A DNA stretch of 64,000 bases from Orthonyx spaldingii (Eukaryota > Chordata > Aves > Passeriformes > Orthonychidae), in the NCBI GenBank assembly GCA_013397795.1, contig VZTJ01004192.1, positions 3,381,452 to 3,445,451 of the forward strand. The letters are read 5' to 3'. Below, piece after piece: positions 1-12,600 of this stretch. A model generated the notes under the pieces. The model was not told where the DNA came from, searched no databases, and worked only from the letters and a program-made list of their open reading frames with translations. Position 1 is the stretch's first letter. Each line of letters opens with the position of its first letter. A program made the translations under genes and the position numbers.

Positions 1-194
1 TTGATATGCATCATTTCCACTGAACAGAATCAGAGTAAAAATCCTCATTTTTTCCTGCCTTGTTCCAGTGAGAGTAAGAATTGGATGCTTAGATTCTGAG
101 GTGATGAATACGGTACCCATTCTGAAAGCAGAAGTGTCTGGAGTTCTCTTAAAGACTGCCCAAATAAAACTGCATCCTTTCCATGCTCTTTTCC
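1..194. other. unique non-coding sequence
   Basis: I see no gene, repeat or RNA in this leading stretch. The frames that run through it continue into the T-rich tract that follows and have no protein-like content. Confidence 0.5.
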
Positions 195-288
195 TTGTTT
201 GTTTGGTTGATTTTTTTTGTTTGGTTGGTTTTTTTTGTTTGTTTTTTGTTTGTTTGTTTGTTTTTTGGTTTTTTGTTTTTTTTTTTTA
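195..288. repeat. T-rich / (TTTG)n low-complexity tract
   Basis: The plus strand is a run of T interrupted by single or double G, with several clean TTTG units in the middle and a T run at the end. Translated, it gives only Phe/Val/Leu/Cys strings, so the two open frames across it are artefacts. It could be the decayed tail of a retrotransposon on the minus strand, but nothing recognisable flanks it. Confidence 0.85.
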
Positions 289-3200
289 AGAAATCTGCAA
301 GTGTTTGGTTGGAGTCTTATCTAGGGTGTAGTGAGGAGCAGAAAATCAAGAGGCAATTAAGATTGCAGGCATATCGAGTGCATGTGAATTTCTCTCTGCA
401 TGAGTTTCAAACTTCACTGGCTGAGTACTAATTCAATTCAGTCTCTTGTAAGGGCTTTCAGGAAAGTAATTTTGTCTTTAACTTCTAGCAGTAACAAAAG
501 GCATATTCGAAGACAGCAGCTTCTATGGCAATACAATGTAATGAAACACTCATGAAAGAGCTGATTTGCATTTGTGCTTGGCATTGCAAAGCGCAGTGCA
601 TGTTATGCATTCATTTTAACATTGATAAATGAAAAAGGGACTGAACAAAAACTGAACCTTCCTAATTAATTATCCCACATGATCATAAATCTGTATTGAT
701 ATTATTACTTTTTTAGCAAGATATGCCCTTAAAAAGACTACAACTGTTCTGCATTTCAGAATATAACTTTAAATCTTTAAGTAATGACCTAACTTAAAAT
801 ACGTATTGATCCTGTTTTATGCTTTTCTTGTTCTATTCTGTGGCAGTAGACACTGAAGCACCGTGAGGAAATCAATGTCTTTCTAAGCAGCCAAGAAATG
901 GAGGTTTTTGCCTAGAAACTCTCAGAACAAGGTGCTCTCACGTAGGTAGCATGTAGACCTGCAAACCTGACCTGACATGCCCTTACCCACAGAGCTATTA
1001 GTGTTAAGCAGAAATTAACGCTGGCCAATCCTTCAGCACCAACCACATGTTGTGATCTGATGCCTTCTGACATCCAGAGTCACTTTGGAGTCTAGGCAGC
1101 CTGGATACGGGAAGGCATTAAAAATGTACCCTCCTTTGCTCTCGTCATCGCTTTCCTGTGAAGTTTAACTTTGTGATAATACATTAAGGTAGATCCTCAA
1201 TATTTTGTTGCTGACTGCATTTTTATAATAATTTTTGTTAAAACCTCTGTAGCTGGTGTGTTGACCAGATGCCTGCCCAGCCACTCTTTCACTCCCCTTT
1301 CTTGATGGAACTGTAAGAGAAAATAAGGTGGAAGAGCTTATAGGCTAAGATAAAAACAAGTAGTCTACTTACCAGTTACAGAAAAACAGACTCACCTTTG
1401 CAAAAAAATTACTTAAAAGGCCCAAAGAAAGGCTGCCTAATTTTTTTTCTCGTTGGCTATTTCAAATTGAATACTTGAAGTGTTCCACTAGCCTAAAACA
1501 ATTTCTGACATAACTTGGAATAGTATTTTCTACTAAATTTCTCTGCTCTTTTCTTGCCTTTTTTTAAAAAATTCATTTATTGATAGTTTTACATTTGATG
1601 AGTGTTACAAGAAGTAATAATTTGAAAGTTAGAATTATCCAGAGCTCTGGATATAAATTCAGATTTTCATGATAGTTCAATTTCAAAAAGATAATTAGGT
1701 AATCCTTATCTCATATATCTTTAGTCTAACGTATTTTCTGCAATGCAGTGTGTGAACAAAGTAAATGGTCATTTTTGGCTTCAGTAGAACGATATGAATG
1801 TATACAATTTTTCATGATCATAGGATTAGGTTGCCAGGTTCTCATGGTGAGAAGATACCATATTCTTCCTTTGAATTCCTTCCAAGGGCTTCATTTCAGG
1901 ATTTTCACCCTTACCTTTTCTGTCTTAAGTGGTCAAGCTTATCTTCTTCCTGTGCATCAAATTAATTTTACGCTGCCAGCTGTAGACACTGTGTCAGTGG
2001 CTTTGGTTTGCTTTCTGCCCAGTTTACCCATTGATTTGTTTTTTGTGTTGAAATGGACTTTATCATCTCATGGGCTATGTAAGCTTGCTTGACTTGAAAT
2101 CCATCCTACAACCTTGTTGTTTTTGACTGGTCTCGTAGCTTGGTGCTTCTACCCCACAAGCACCCTCTAGCTTCTTAAACCATGGAAGTCTCAGCATTAA
2201 CGGTTAATAGCTGTGACCTCAGGATTGATTAAATCCAGATGACTTAACCTTTCTGAATATGGGAGCAGATTTTCAGCTTGTGTAAAATAAAGAAAAAATT
2301 CTAACCGGGACCTGATTTTTCCTTTCTGTAACTTTATTGCCATAAATGGGAACCAGTTCAATGAAAACCTAGATGTATTAAGGGACACATACTGATATTT
2401 TTTACTTCATGTGGCATTATGTGGATAGCACTTCATTTTGAAAATAAAGCATGGAGAGGAAACCCAGACTCTTTCTTTTCCTGTAGAAGTAGTAGATAGG
2501 CTGGAAGGTTGCATGCAACACTTGATTTGTTGTCCTGCCTACGCAGCCAGTGCCATCTCTTATTCTACCCAAGAACGACCAAAGAAGAAAACAAAAGAAA
2601 ACCCCGACCCTAACAATGATCAAGCAGATTACTAAATACAAAAAGTTCTTGTTGAATTATTCTGTATTCCAGGTAATTTCTTCCAGGTGCTGTCTCAGTT
2701 CTGTGAGAGCTGTCAGTTGTTTGATAGTATTTAGAGAATTTGGCTCTCTCATGCTATTGATTTTCTTTCTTTAAGCTGGACCACTTGAAAAATCAGAAGT
2801 CTTCTGCTAATAGGATATAAAAATATTTTTGTTGCACTCTTTTTTTCTTTTTTAGCAGTGTGCCCATGCAATATAAGACACATGCAGCTTTAGGACTGTC
2901 AGTATATAAAATAAAAAAAATTATACTGAGGTGACATACTTACCATGTGTTGACATGATTTGAATCTGTAATTTTTTCAAGTGCAAAAAGTATGTGAAGT
3001 TTGTTCTATTTTTTGAACTCTGAGAAGGATAAGAGACTATTGGCAGAGACTTTTAGAAATAAATGGGGTTAAAAGGGTTGCTAAATTATTTTATCATTGC
3101 CCAGGAGAGATTTCCAAAAGGAAAGAGGAAGCTTTCTATTGAAATACTTTCAAATAGCTGCATTCAAATCATTTCAAAATATATGCTATCATTTTCTAAG

Positions 3201-4268
3201 CACTTATTGTGTGTGTTATGCATGAAAACCCATTTCTGATCCTATCTACACTTGGTTTTTTTCCTAAAGTAAAAAAGAAGGAAAACTTCTGATGTAAATT
3301 TCCATGTAATGTTAAAGCCCCACTTGGCTCACACTGATTACTATAAATTAAATATAACAGTAATCAGCCTCAACATTTAGCAAGTGGTATGGAAATCTGT
3401 GATTTCCATTGATTGCAGTGAAATTATGCATATGCCACTGACTCAATATGCGAATAAAGCAGAAGTACTTTTTACCACTGGCATTGGTATATTTTGCAAT
3501 TAGGGTGTATCTTTAATCCCAGTGGGTACAGGGCAGTTCACGACTCACGAGTCTGGTGTAGCAGCAGCGAATAAATGCATGCCTAATTTGCAGCACATAA
3601 ACAGTTTCAATAATTATGACTAAAAGAGTGCCTTGGATTTAGTTGTGTTGTACCAGCTGTATGCAGCCAGTGCTGGATACCTTGTGTGTGCCAGTCATCT
3701 CACTGACACCCAGCTGCTGTCAGTACTTCTGTTTCTTTGTAAACTGATTGAAGTTAAACACTCTCCTTAAAAACTTCTGTCTCAGAATAAGGATGTTTCA
3801 GGAATAGTTGTCTTTGATTTTTCATCAGTTGTGTTTCCTCTCGTTAAACTGAAGTATTGGCTTAATGGCTGTCTTCACCAAGATCTTACTCAACAGTTAA
3901 CAAAAGGATATACATTTACAAGGTATATTCTTTGTTAAATTAATATGAAAGAGTGAGGGGAACATGTGTTTTTTGAGCTCTTCTAAAATAATGAAGTATG
4001 TGGACTTTTGGTTGCTACAGCATTCCTAGAGGAATTGCATTCCTTTGCAACAAGCTAAGTAATTGTGCTGCTTTCATGCTCTCAGAAGTGTAATTTTTAA
4101 GAAACATTTTAGGTTAGTTGCAAATCTGTCAGTTTAATTCAGATGTTATTTAATTGCTGATATAAAAGCTTCTCCACTAACGCATGTTTTCCATTCCTTT
4201 CAAAATACATTTTCCCCTTTCAGGTAATAATAACTGTTAACTCAGCAGGTAGACCACTCTAAGGTCTA
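289..4268. other. unique non-coding sequence, no gene seen
   Basis: About 4 kb of AT-rich sequence. The longest open frames (1748-2092 plus, 2417-2641 minus) have no domain, no coding-like composition and no convincing splice sites. No CR1 or SINE similarity was recognised. I cannot exclude regulatory elements. Confidence 0.5.
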
Positions 4269-4324
4269 AAACAAGTGCATCTTTAAATAAGACTAACAAA
4301 ACGTGCATCTTTAAATAAGGCAAC
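4269..4324. repeat. short direct repeat, 28-bp period
   Basis: The 17-mer GTGCATCTTTAAATAAG occurs exactly at 4275-4291 and again at 4303-4319, giving two near-identical 28-bp units. This looks like a small local tandem duplication. It has no coding context. Confidence 0.8.
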
Positions 4325-7071
4325 CAGGTAAATGGAGCTGAGCATTAGCTGTAGGAAAATGTAAAGGAATGTCACAATACTCAGTGGTTGCAGCCACTTA
4401 AAAAACCCTCTTGACAGCTGACGGATTAGGGAAGCAAGTACAAATTAGGGGAAAGTCGAAAAATAAGATAGTAAAACCACAAAAGAGCTCTTGTCAAGAA
4501 TAAACTTCACAAAATGTGATAAGTTAAATGTGCATAGTACCTTCCAACCCCCCAGATCCAAACTGCCTTGCAAGCTAATGACAATTCTGCTGAAAAGACA
4601 TCTGTATTTGAAAAGTGGCAGCTAGGATACAGTTAGTTAGGTAGAAAAAACAAATTTTTTGTGCACACCTGAAAACTGAGCAAAACATGAGCCATTTCCC
4701 ATATGTGAACTCCACACAGTCCAGGAAGTCTGAGTTTGGAGTTAAACATACAGCTGAAGGATTTTTCTACTCAAATATTAGTTCATCATAAAAGCATAAC
4801 GTGATTAAATATATCCTGTCTGTTTTGTACTATTGAGACATGTAAGCTTGAAATCAAACTGTAAAAATGAAGTATTGAAATTTAATTGAAAATTTCTCTT
4901 CCTTGAATTAGTGTTAATTTATTCGACTTTGATAGAAACTTCATTTCCAGTTTTGAATGTTAATGGCATATAATAAAAAGTTAAATACAGGCAAGTACCT
5001 TGTAGGAAGAAAAATCAGGAAGAAAAGAAAAGTCATTTAGCTAATTAAAATACTGTAGAAATTTGGAGCAGGTTTAATCTTCATTTTATGCATTTCTTAT
5101 AATGCTCTTCTTAGTGTCATTATGTTATGAAAGGACTCTTAGAAATCTATTGAAAGAAGAAGGATGGAGTCACTTCTTGGCTTTTTACTCTTTGCACCTG
5201 CCATTGATATATTAAAAAATATCATCAGGACAGAGATTATGCTCCTCTGCAAAGGACTGCTGAGTTTTTTTTAACACTTGTATTGGTGGGTCATTAGACT
5301 ATGCTTAAAACTAGGATTAGAAACCAAACTTGGGAATTCAGATACTGGACAGATCAATTGATGAGCATTGCAAACTTATTAGGATTAAGATGGTGGTTAG
5401 CATCTGAAGGATGCTTTGGTTCTTATATTCACGTGCATCATTAGACTTTAATTAAAACAAGGGTTAGGGCTGGTTTGAGAGAACTGCTGCTGAGGACCTC
5501 TGGTTATTAGCTTTCTTCAGTCTTACAGGGCTAAAATTATTTTCGATCCCAGGTGAAACAGTACTGATGAAACAGTAGTTTCAGTGTGTGCTTTTGTAAA
5601 ATTAAGATGCCTTCAACTATGATGAAAACTACGATTGGGCTGCAGTTAGAAGGAAGATTCCATAAATCAGGGTACAAGAACTCTTATTTCTTTTTGTGCT
5701 GTGCCAGTGCCCCAGTTTTTGAACAAGTGCTGATGTGAGGGGGAGCAAGAGCTGACTTCTGCTTTCACTATGTAAGAAAAGCAGGAGGCATTGCTCTGTT
5801 TCAAGTTTCCAGTTAATGTAAGGGGTTTGGAAAGTAAGAACTTAATGATACTGTCAAGTGTGTAATAAAGGAAGACCTAGAGGATTGCCTGCTGCTACTT
5901 GTATTGACTGGTTCAAGCTAGAAGTCACATTAGATTTTGGGAGTAGAGGACAGAAAAACTCAGTTTATTACAGGTTTCTGAAGTGTCTCAAAGAATAACA
6001 CAAATGACAAACACAACTCTTAATTTTGGTGGATTTTGCTTCACTGCCATTTTGTTAAGCTCGAATCAGGCCTTGACACTGCCTGTATATATAATTAGCA
6101 AAGGTGATGGAAACAAAAGTGGAAATCTCAGCTGAGAATTTCTTCTTTTAGGCCAAATACTTGGAGCAAACCCCAATATACGAATTTGTTCTTTGCAGTG
6201 CCTTAGTAGCAAATGTGATGGGACTTTTTTTTTTTCCATTGGAAAATGAAGTATGTCAGTATAGTTGCCAAACCTTTGATCACTCTTCACTGTGATAATT
6301 TCTGGGCTCGTGGATCTCCTACACAGATGGTAAAATAGGCTGATGTAGTATGTCTGAAATGACAACATTTCTCATGCTAGACAGAAGCACGGCGTGCCTC
6401 TGTGAGGGATATCTGCCTTGCTGTCTCTAGCTTTGGTTGACAGGTTACGCTTTGGATCTCTTTTTTCCTTCTTTGGGAGCCCAGGTGCACCTAGGAAGGC
6501 AAAACAGCCCAGCGTTAGATGAGGGGGGATGATTTATACAGAGCCATTGTAAGTTACAAACATGGCATCTGCCTTTCTTGGCAAGAGAACTGAGAACCTG
6601 GAAGGAGAATGTTTGGGAACTATGGGGATTCATTTCAGAACAAGGTCAGAAACATAAAAGCAAATTACATGGGCCGGTCAGAACATTATTTTTCATTAAA
6701 AACCAGCGCTCGGGATTACTGTTAGATGCATTATTATGACCATATGTTAGGACTAAAGCAAAACAAAATGCATTTGGAAGATGCCATTGATCTTTAATGA
6801 GTGTACTGTCTGTGATTTAATGAAGCATACGGCTTGTCCAGTTCATGAAGTGGAAGGGATTTTCATTAGGGACATGTTGGCATGGCAAATGCTTGGTACG
6901 TTTTAGCCTTCACATTGTCATTTTTACAGTATGGTTTGCTGTAGCATTGAAGAAGATTTGACCTTCATAATGCAGAAAAAAGACAACTGGAAGTTGAAAA
7001 GAATTTCCAGTGAACTGACTCACTATGGCAGGATTATTTGTTTTGATAAAAATTTTAAACTTATTGTAAAA
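4325..7071. other. unique non-coding sequence
   Basis: No gene was found. The open frame at 6066-6368 (minus) has no recognisable features. A 30-bp motif at 5291-5320 recurs imperfectly at 5438-5467, about 25 of 30 matching by eye. The part around 6660-6900 is evenly composed and rich in TAAT/ATTA and TGCAT words, the look of a conserved non-coding element, but no alignment supports this here. Confidence 0.45.
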
Positions 7072-7089
7072 TTTTTTTTTTTTTTTTTN

Positions 7090-7121
<32 letters not shown>
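7072..7121. repeat. poly-T run containing one undetermined base
   Basis: About 50 consecutive T on the plus strand with a single N at 7089. The N shows that base calling or length was uncertain, so the true length may differ. The Phe-rich and Lys-rich frames through it are artefacts. It could be the poly-A tail of a minus-strand retrocopy, but no recognisable body is attached. Confidence 0.9.
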
Positions 7122-7122
<1 letters not shown>

Positions 7123-7136
7123 GTGAGAATGAGGTG

Positions 7137-7421
7137 TCACTGCTCATCTTGTGTGTAGCAAAATAGTGTAATCTCTTCTTGGTATAAGCTTTTTAAAAAA
7201 TCATTTCTTCTAGAATGAGGAGTGCCAAAATCCATATGCAGTCTGGAAGTTGGTATTTCAGGTTTATCAAGTTCTGGAGGTTTATCAGGTTTTTTGGGTA
7301 ATATAATGCCATTGATTTCAGGAAATGCAATTTCCAGAATTTCTGGGGGCATCACAAAACTCATTGAGATAAAGAAATATTCATACATAAGTGCTGCAGA
7401 ATCTGACCCTTTGTCTATCAT
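7137..7421 (-). other. coding-like open frame, unrecognised (94 codons)
   Basis: The minus strand is open for 94 codons from an ATG at 7421 to a stop at 7137. Its middle is rich in Pro, Glu, Lys and Asp, with a PPEILEIAFPEI stretch followed by a KKPDKPPELDKPEIP stretch, unlike the Phe/Leu/Cys-heavy chance frames elsewhere. I do not recognise the protein and see no clear splice sites. The ATG-proximal end (plus strand, about 7360-7420, with CTGCAGAATCTGACCC) reminds me of old amniote interspersed repeats that carry a similar CTGCAGAATC-GGCCC phrase, so a decayed repeat is the main alternative. A real exon is possible but unproven. Confidence 0.2.
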
Positions 7422-9619
7422 GTGAAATTTTTTAAGTCTCCAAGAGCAGAAGATTACTTGTGCATGATGTTTACCCGTGATACCTCTAAATCTCTGACTT
7501 TCAAAAGTGCTGGGCTGTGCTGAAGGGAGGTATCAGTTTTCTGATATCTTACATCTTTTCACATCACACTCAGTGCACTGAGTAAATGTACCTTATGTGT
7601 CTTTCTAAAGTTTTGCATTGTCTTATGTGTTTAATCTATAAACAGGGAATCCACACTAAAAGTGCCATAGAGAGCTAAAATTACATTCAAGTGCATAAGT
7701 GTTAAGATTTTCTTGTTTTACTGGACCCAGGAATGCCTGAGACATCCTACATCTTTGCCAGCATGATGTTTTTAAAAGCTTAACTATATATACACACATA
7801 TACACACGTGCATTTCTGGTTTTCCCTGCATAATTTAACTACTTCTTGAATATTAAATTTTGCGACTTGTACAGTGTGTTTAATTGTCTTATTAATTGTG
7901 AACTTCAGTACACAGCCTTATTTGTCAGACAGCCACTAAGTTTTTTTAACTGAATGCCCGAAGCCTGAAAATTATGAACAGAGATGACAAAAAAAAGAGG
8001 CAGAACTCTTTTTAAACATACAACTGTCATTGATTTTTTGGTGTTATTTATTGCAGCAGGCAGTCCCTTTCCAAAAAGCTGTTGTATTAAGAATTCATTC
8101 CTTTACATTGGTAGATATGAAAAATGAATTGAAGGTACTTACATTATATTTTCAGTCAGCTTAAAATATAAGCACTGAAATGACAACCAAGCCCAAGCTC
8201 TGTTTTCAAAACCATGAAGTCTTTTAATAAGTGTGCAAGACAAACTTGAAAATGGAATTTAAAACCCTAAACCATTGAAAGCTGTTCTTAGCCTTACAAT
8301 ACATTCAAGCAAGGGACTATTCATGTGTGTCAAGTTAGGCGTATGCATAATTCTTTTGCAGAATCAAGGCCTAAATTTGTCACTTTAAATTACATTGGCC
8401 TATTTTACATGCGCAGATTAAAAGGACTCTCCAGTTGAACCTCCTCACAGCAGGGGCTCTTAGCAGCTCCTTTTGGTCCAAGTGCATAAGTGGCCTCAAA
8501 GTAGTCTCCTCTGAAAAGCAGGAAAATAGAAGAAAATAGAACTGGTGAGAGCGAAGAAAGAGAACTGGAAAAGGGAGTTAAAAATTTAAATATAATGACT
8601 GTGCTCACAAACACTTCTAGATTTTAATTTTTTTTTTCCTAAAACAAGTGCCAGTGATTTGAAAATTAAAGGCTTGGCTTTCAGTTGCAGGTGATCTCCA
8701 GTTTCTGTTGGTATTTGCATCTCTTCTCACTCTATTAAAAAGAAATCCACAGTCAAATCATTATGTGCTCTTGTAAATTGTACACACAGATATTAATGTG
8801 AGTCCTTTTAGTATTTTTATTTTTGAAAGAAAGGTAAAATGTTTTGTGTCCTATTTATCTTGTTGCTTTAAACACTTGCACATGTTAATCTTCTTTTTGC
8901 TCAGCTAAATACTCAGGTTGTGTTATCTCACTTAAGAATAACATCACATCCTACAATTTAGGGCCAAATGGCTAATATGTGTGGATATGCCTTGTATTGC
9001 TTTAACTGTTAATCACTGAAAATACACAGAAAAATTACTTGTAGCCCAAGTAGCCATTAGTTATATTCAAGCATAATGTGTCTGGAGGAGGGCAAGACTG
9101 TAACACCATTCCATTCAGGTGGAAAACTGTTGGATTCAAGTGGTGGACCTTGGCAAAACTCCTGCTTAGGAGGCCAAGTGTTCTCCACTGCCTTCTCGTA
9201 CTTGCATCAGAACTTGTGGGGGAATGGTGAGGTGAGCTCAGTTTTATGGCAGTTTTAGAGCATTCAGCTTCAGAAGCTTTGAAGTAAATGGATCTGTTAG
9301 TCTGCCTTTTCAAGTGCTATTTAGTGGTTCCAACTTCAAAACAGCTTGAGGTTACTGCAAAACTCTGAGAAACACCAGCTCAGAGGAAGCTTTCCTTTGC
9401 ATATTGAATGCAGAGAAGCCAATTCTTTCCATTACCTTTTGTCCAGAGTGATCCAGACAAGACCCAGGGAGATCGGTCTTGACTTGATGTTGGGTGGTCA
9501 CTGTTTTCCTTTTCTTCAGTCTGGCAGAGGTTGAGGGTAGTGGAGGAAGACATTTCCTCCTGTAGTGGAGAGAGGCTGTGTGTACATCACCTGCACAGCT
9601 ACTTAATGAGTAACTCATA
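7422..9619. other. unique non-coding sequence
   Basis: No gene was seen. A short alternating TA/CA patch lies at 7784-7810. The frames at 8405-8614 and 9035-9313 (minus) and 9076-9258 (plus) are short, featureless and overlap one another on opposite strands. Confidence 0.5.
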
Positions 9620-9684
9620 ATCCCACTCCATGATCTCAGAGGTCTTTGCCAACCTAGTTGATTACGTGTTTCTGTGATTTGCAT
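9620..9684 (+). mobile_element. possible CR1 LINE 3' tip
   Basis: The phrase ATGATCTCAGAGGTCTTTGC followed by CCAACCTAGTTGATT and then TTTCTGTGATT matches the order of words at the extreme 3' end of avian CR1 elements (the ATGATCTC-AGAGGTC phrase, CCAACC, then degenerate ATTCTGTGATT units). No convincing CR1 is seen upstream, so it would be a severely 5'-truncated, old copy. The match is short and could be partly chance. Confidence 0.5.
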
Positions 9685-12600
9685 CACCTGCTGATGTGTT
9701 ACACTGTCCTTACGTTACTGTGGATTCTCTAAGCCGATGAAGGCTGGAGAGAGGAACACCAGGATTTCCTTGGATCCCCATCCTGTGCCTGTGTGTGTAG
9801 GTGCCTCTCTGTTGGTGGATTTTTTCATGGTGATGGGCTATTTTCAGCCATATTCCGTATATAGTTCTCATCCTTATATAAACCAATGCTGACTCTTAGT
9901 TTTTGACAGGAAGTTGCCCTGCTGCTGAATGCTACTAAAAAGAATAATGATGACATTTCAAAACTTACCTTTACTTTTAATACATTCTGAGATGGAGAAA
10001 GGAAAGAGCTTGAGAGACACCTACTAATGTTATGGCTGTAAGGTTTTCATATCACTAAAATTATCTCACTGTTTAGAATGAAAAATATCTGAATTCACAT
10101 AATTTGTAGATGTATTGGAACAACTGTCAAGCAGAATGTAGATATATTAAAATGCTCAGTGGTTATGTGTAATTTGGATGATGATCCTGGTTATCAGTAA
10201 ACACTAAAATTCACTTAAATTTGCAGCTACAATTCTGCACAGTTGTTCATCATTGCTCTGTTCCACCCCCGAGCCTCAGACTAGTTCTCTGACCAGGAAT
10301 TTACACTCTGTCCATTTTTTGTAGCTTGATGAATGACTGAACCTCATTTCATCCACTATCAAACAGCTACAGTTCTATTTCTTAATATATATTAAACCTT
10401 TGAAACACTTGAAGCTTTGAAAATAAAACGCTACACAAGACCCCAGTTCTGACTGGCTCATCTGAGCAGACCATAATGAATAGATAATATTGTGTTTTCT
10501 CATTGTATTGTTATTACTGAACTTAGGTTTTACATGAATAAAAAGGTGAGTCCTGCTCCAAGGAGTTTGTGATCATATTTACTAGCTGTACTAAATCTTA
10601 GTAATAGAGTGGTGAGTGGTGCATTTGGAAATTAAGAACTAACTCGAGATATACAGCTATAACTGCCTTAGCCAAACTTTATAGAGCTAGTCATGCAAGG
10701 AAAGCGAACTTATAAATAATATAATTAATTACTCCACAGAGCATTTACCTTGAAGCTCTTTTTTCTTGTAACTGCTTTTTTTAAGTCATGCCATAGCTTA
10801 AAGGAGCATGATGTAAACTAATATACCTTTCTGCAGAATAATTCAAGCAATTTAAATCTATATAATTCCATTGTGAATTATGGGGTATTTAACAACTTTC
10901 TCCCCCTGCATTGTATCTGAAACTGGATAATGCAATTTAAAAGGATGTCTTGACTTTATCAGTTTTGTTCCCACAGTGAAAACTATCTTGGTTGTCTTGC
11001 AGAGGAGAGAGAAAAGCTTGATAGTCTATGACACTCTCCATTCCTTAGAGAAAAACCTCACCCAGACTAAATACAATAAATTATCAGGCAAAGGTTGCCT
11101 GTCTTTGGATCACACACAAAATCTTGCTATCTCCTCAAAAGAACAAACTGGCAATTTTACAGTAAACACAGTAGAAGCTTTGCCAATAAAGCTTATCACT
11201 CTTCTATAAAATGATGGAGACATTAGATTCCTGTCTTATCACAACAATACCAGAAAATAACTATTTTAGTCTGACATATCATTCTGAGAATGAATTAGCA
11301 TGGGTTTTTTTAGATTGTATTGTGATTGTTTTGCCAAGAGGTAAGACTAACACTGTTTGATTTTGGATACAAGATATTTGTTTCCTGTAAGTACTGAATT
11401 AATATCACAAAGCAGCAGAGTCCACCTGAATTTTACTCAGACAATCAAAAGAATCCAAACCCTATACATTTCTTTCAAAGAGATGCCTGCAAAATTTATC
11501 TTTGTGGCCTTTGTCTCTCCTTGTTTAGGAAACAAAGCATTTATGATGTACTTTTTGTGGGGCTGTTTATCTTGTGTTGTTTATTCCTTAGATTTCTCCT
11601 TCTGTGGTCCCTGTTCTCCCCCCCCCTCCCAATATCTGCTGATCTTATGCTTTTTTGTGTCAACATTATTCTTTGGCAGTGCCGTTCTTAAATAGTCTAA
11701 TGCTCAGGAAATATATGTAACCATGCTTAAGGTTCTGTAAAAATTGCAATTATAGAAAATATAGAATTAACATTTTAAGCAAAAGTTATATTTAGAAATA
11801 AAAACTTCTGCTGTTGGTGGCGTCAGTGGAGCACGTGTATGTCCAAGAAATCATGTGCTCCAGCCCCTCAGGGAAGCATTGGAAAAGGCAGCTGTTTCAT
11901 ACACACTTGAGAATATTGTCCCTTCTTTCCAATGAACTGCTGCCAGACAAACTGCTCTTTGAAGCTAAGGGGTGGCAGTGGCTGAAGCTGTTGCATGCTT
12001 GTCACCGATGAAATAACAGCAAATTTGGTACATTTCGCATTAGACTTGCATTAAAGCAATACTTGTTGGCAGCTCAGCAGTACAACAAAGTCCCCTAATC
12101 AACAAAAATGTTAATGTAAGATGCAGAACTAATTTTGTCCTTGGAACCAAAAGGCCACCCCCAATAAATCTCTGTGGCACTTGAAGCAGGTACTGAGAAT
12201 TATTGGCATTGTGTGGGTGAAAAGCATGAGGCAGGGAGGAGCCCGAGTGATTTACCTGGCATCTCACACCAGGCAGCACCTCAGTCCCATGAATTCTGGG
12301 AAGTTGTTGTGCTTGCTGCTTTCCCATGGAGTAAACAGCATCTGTTACTTTGAAGGAAATGGGAGGAGCCTGGTATTGGCAAAAATTCTGATTCTGAGGA
12401 GAATGAGAATGGAAAAATGGGAACGATGTATGCTGCAGCACATGCCTTACTGAAGTTTAAAGAAACATGATAGAAATCAAATAAGAAAAACTAGTCAACC
12501 ATATTCTCTTTCCCAGCATGCGTTGTTAGAAAAGTGGGTTTGCAAGGTCACTGCTAAAGTAACATCTCTTCACAAAATAAACAGAAAGTGACCCCTGTCA

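Noticed and set aside
4541..4560. CR1-like CCTTCCAACC phrase
   Set aside because: It is an isolated word with no other CR1 sequence on either side.
6910..7158. Poly-Lys and poly-Phe frames
   Set aside because: They run through the poly-T run with an undetermined base.
12040..12441. 133-codon minus-strand frame
   Set aside because: It has no domain or recognisable motif, overlaps a 90-codon frame on the other strand and has no splice support.
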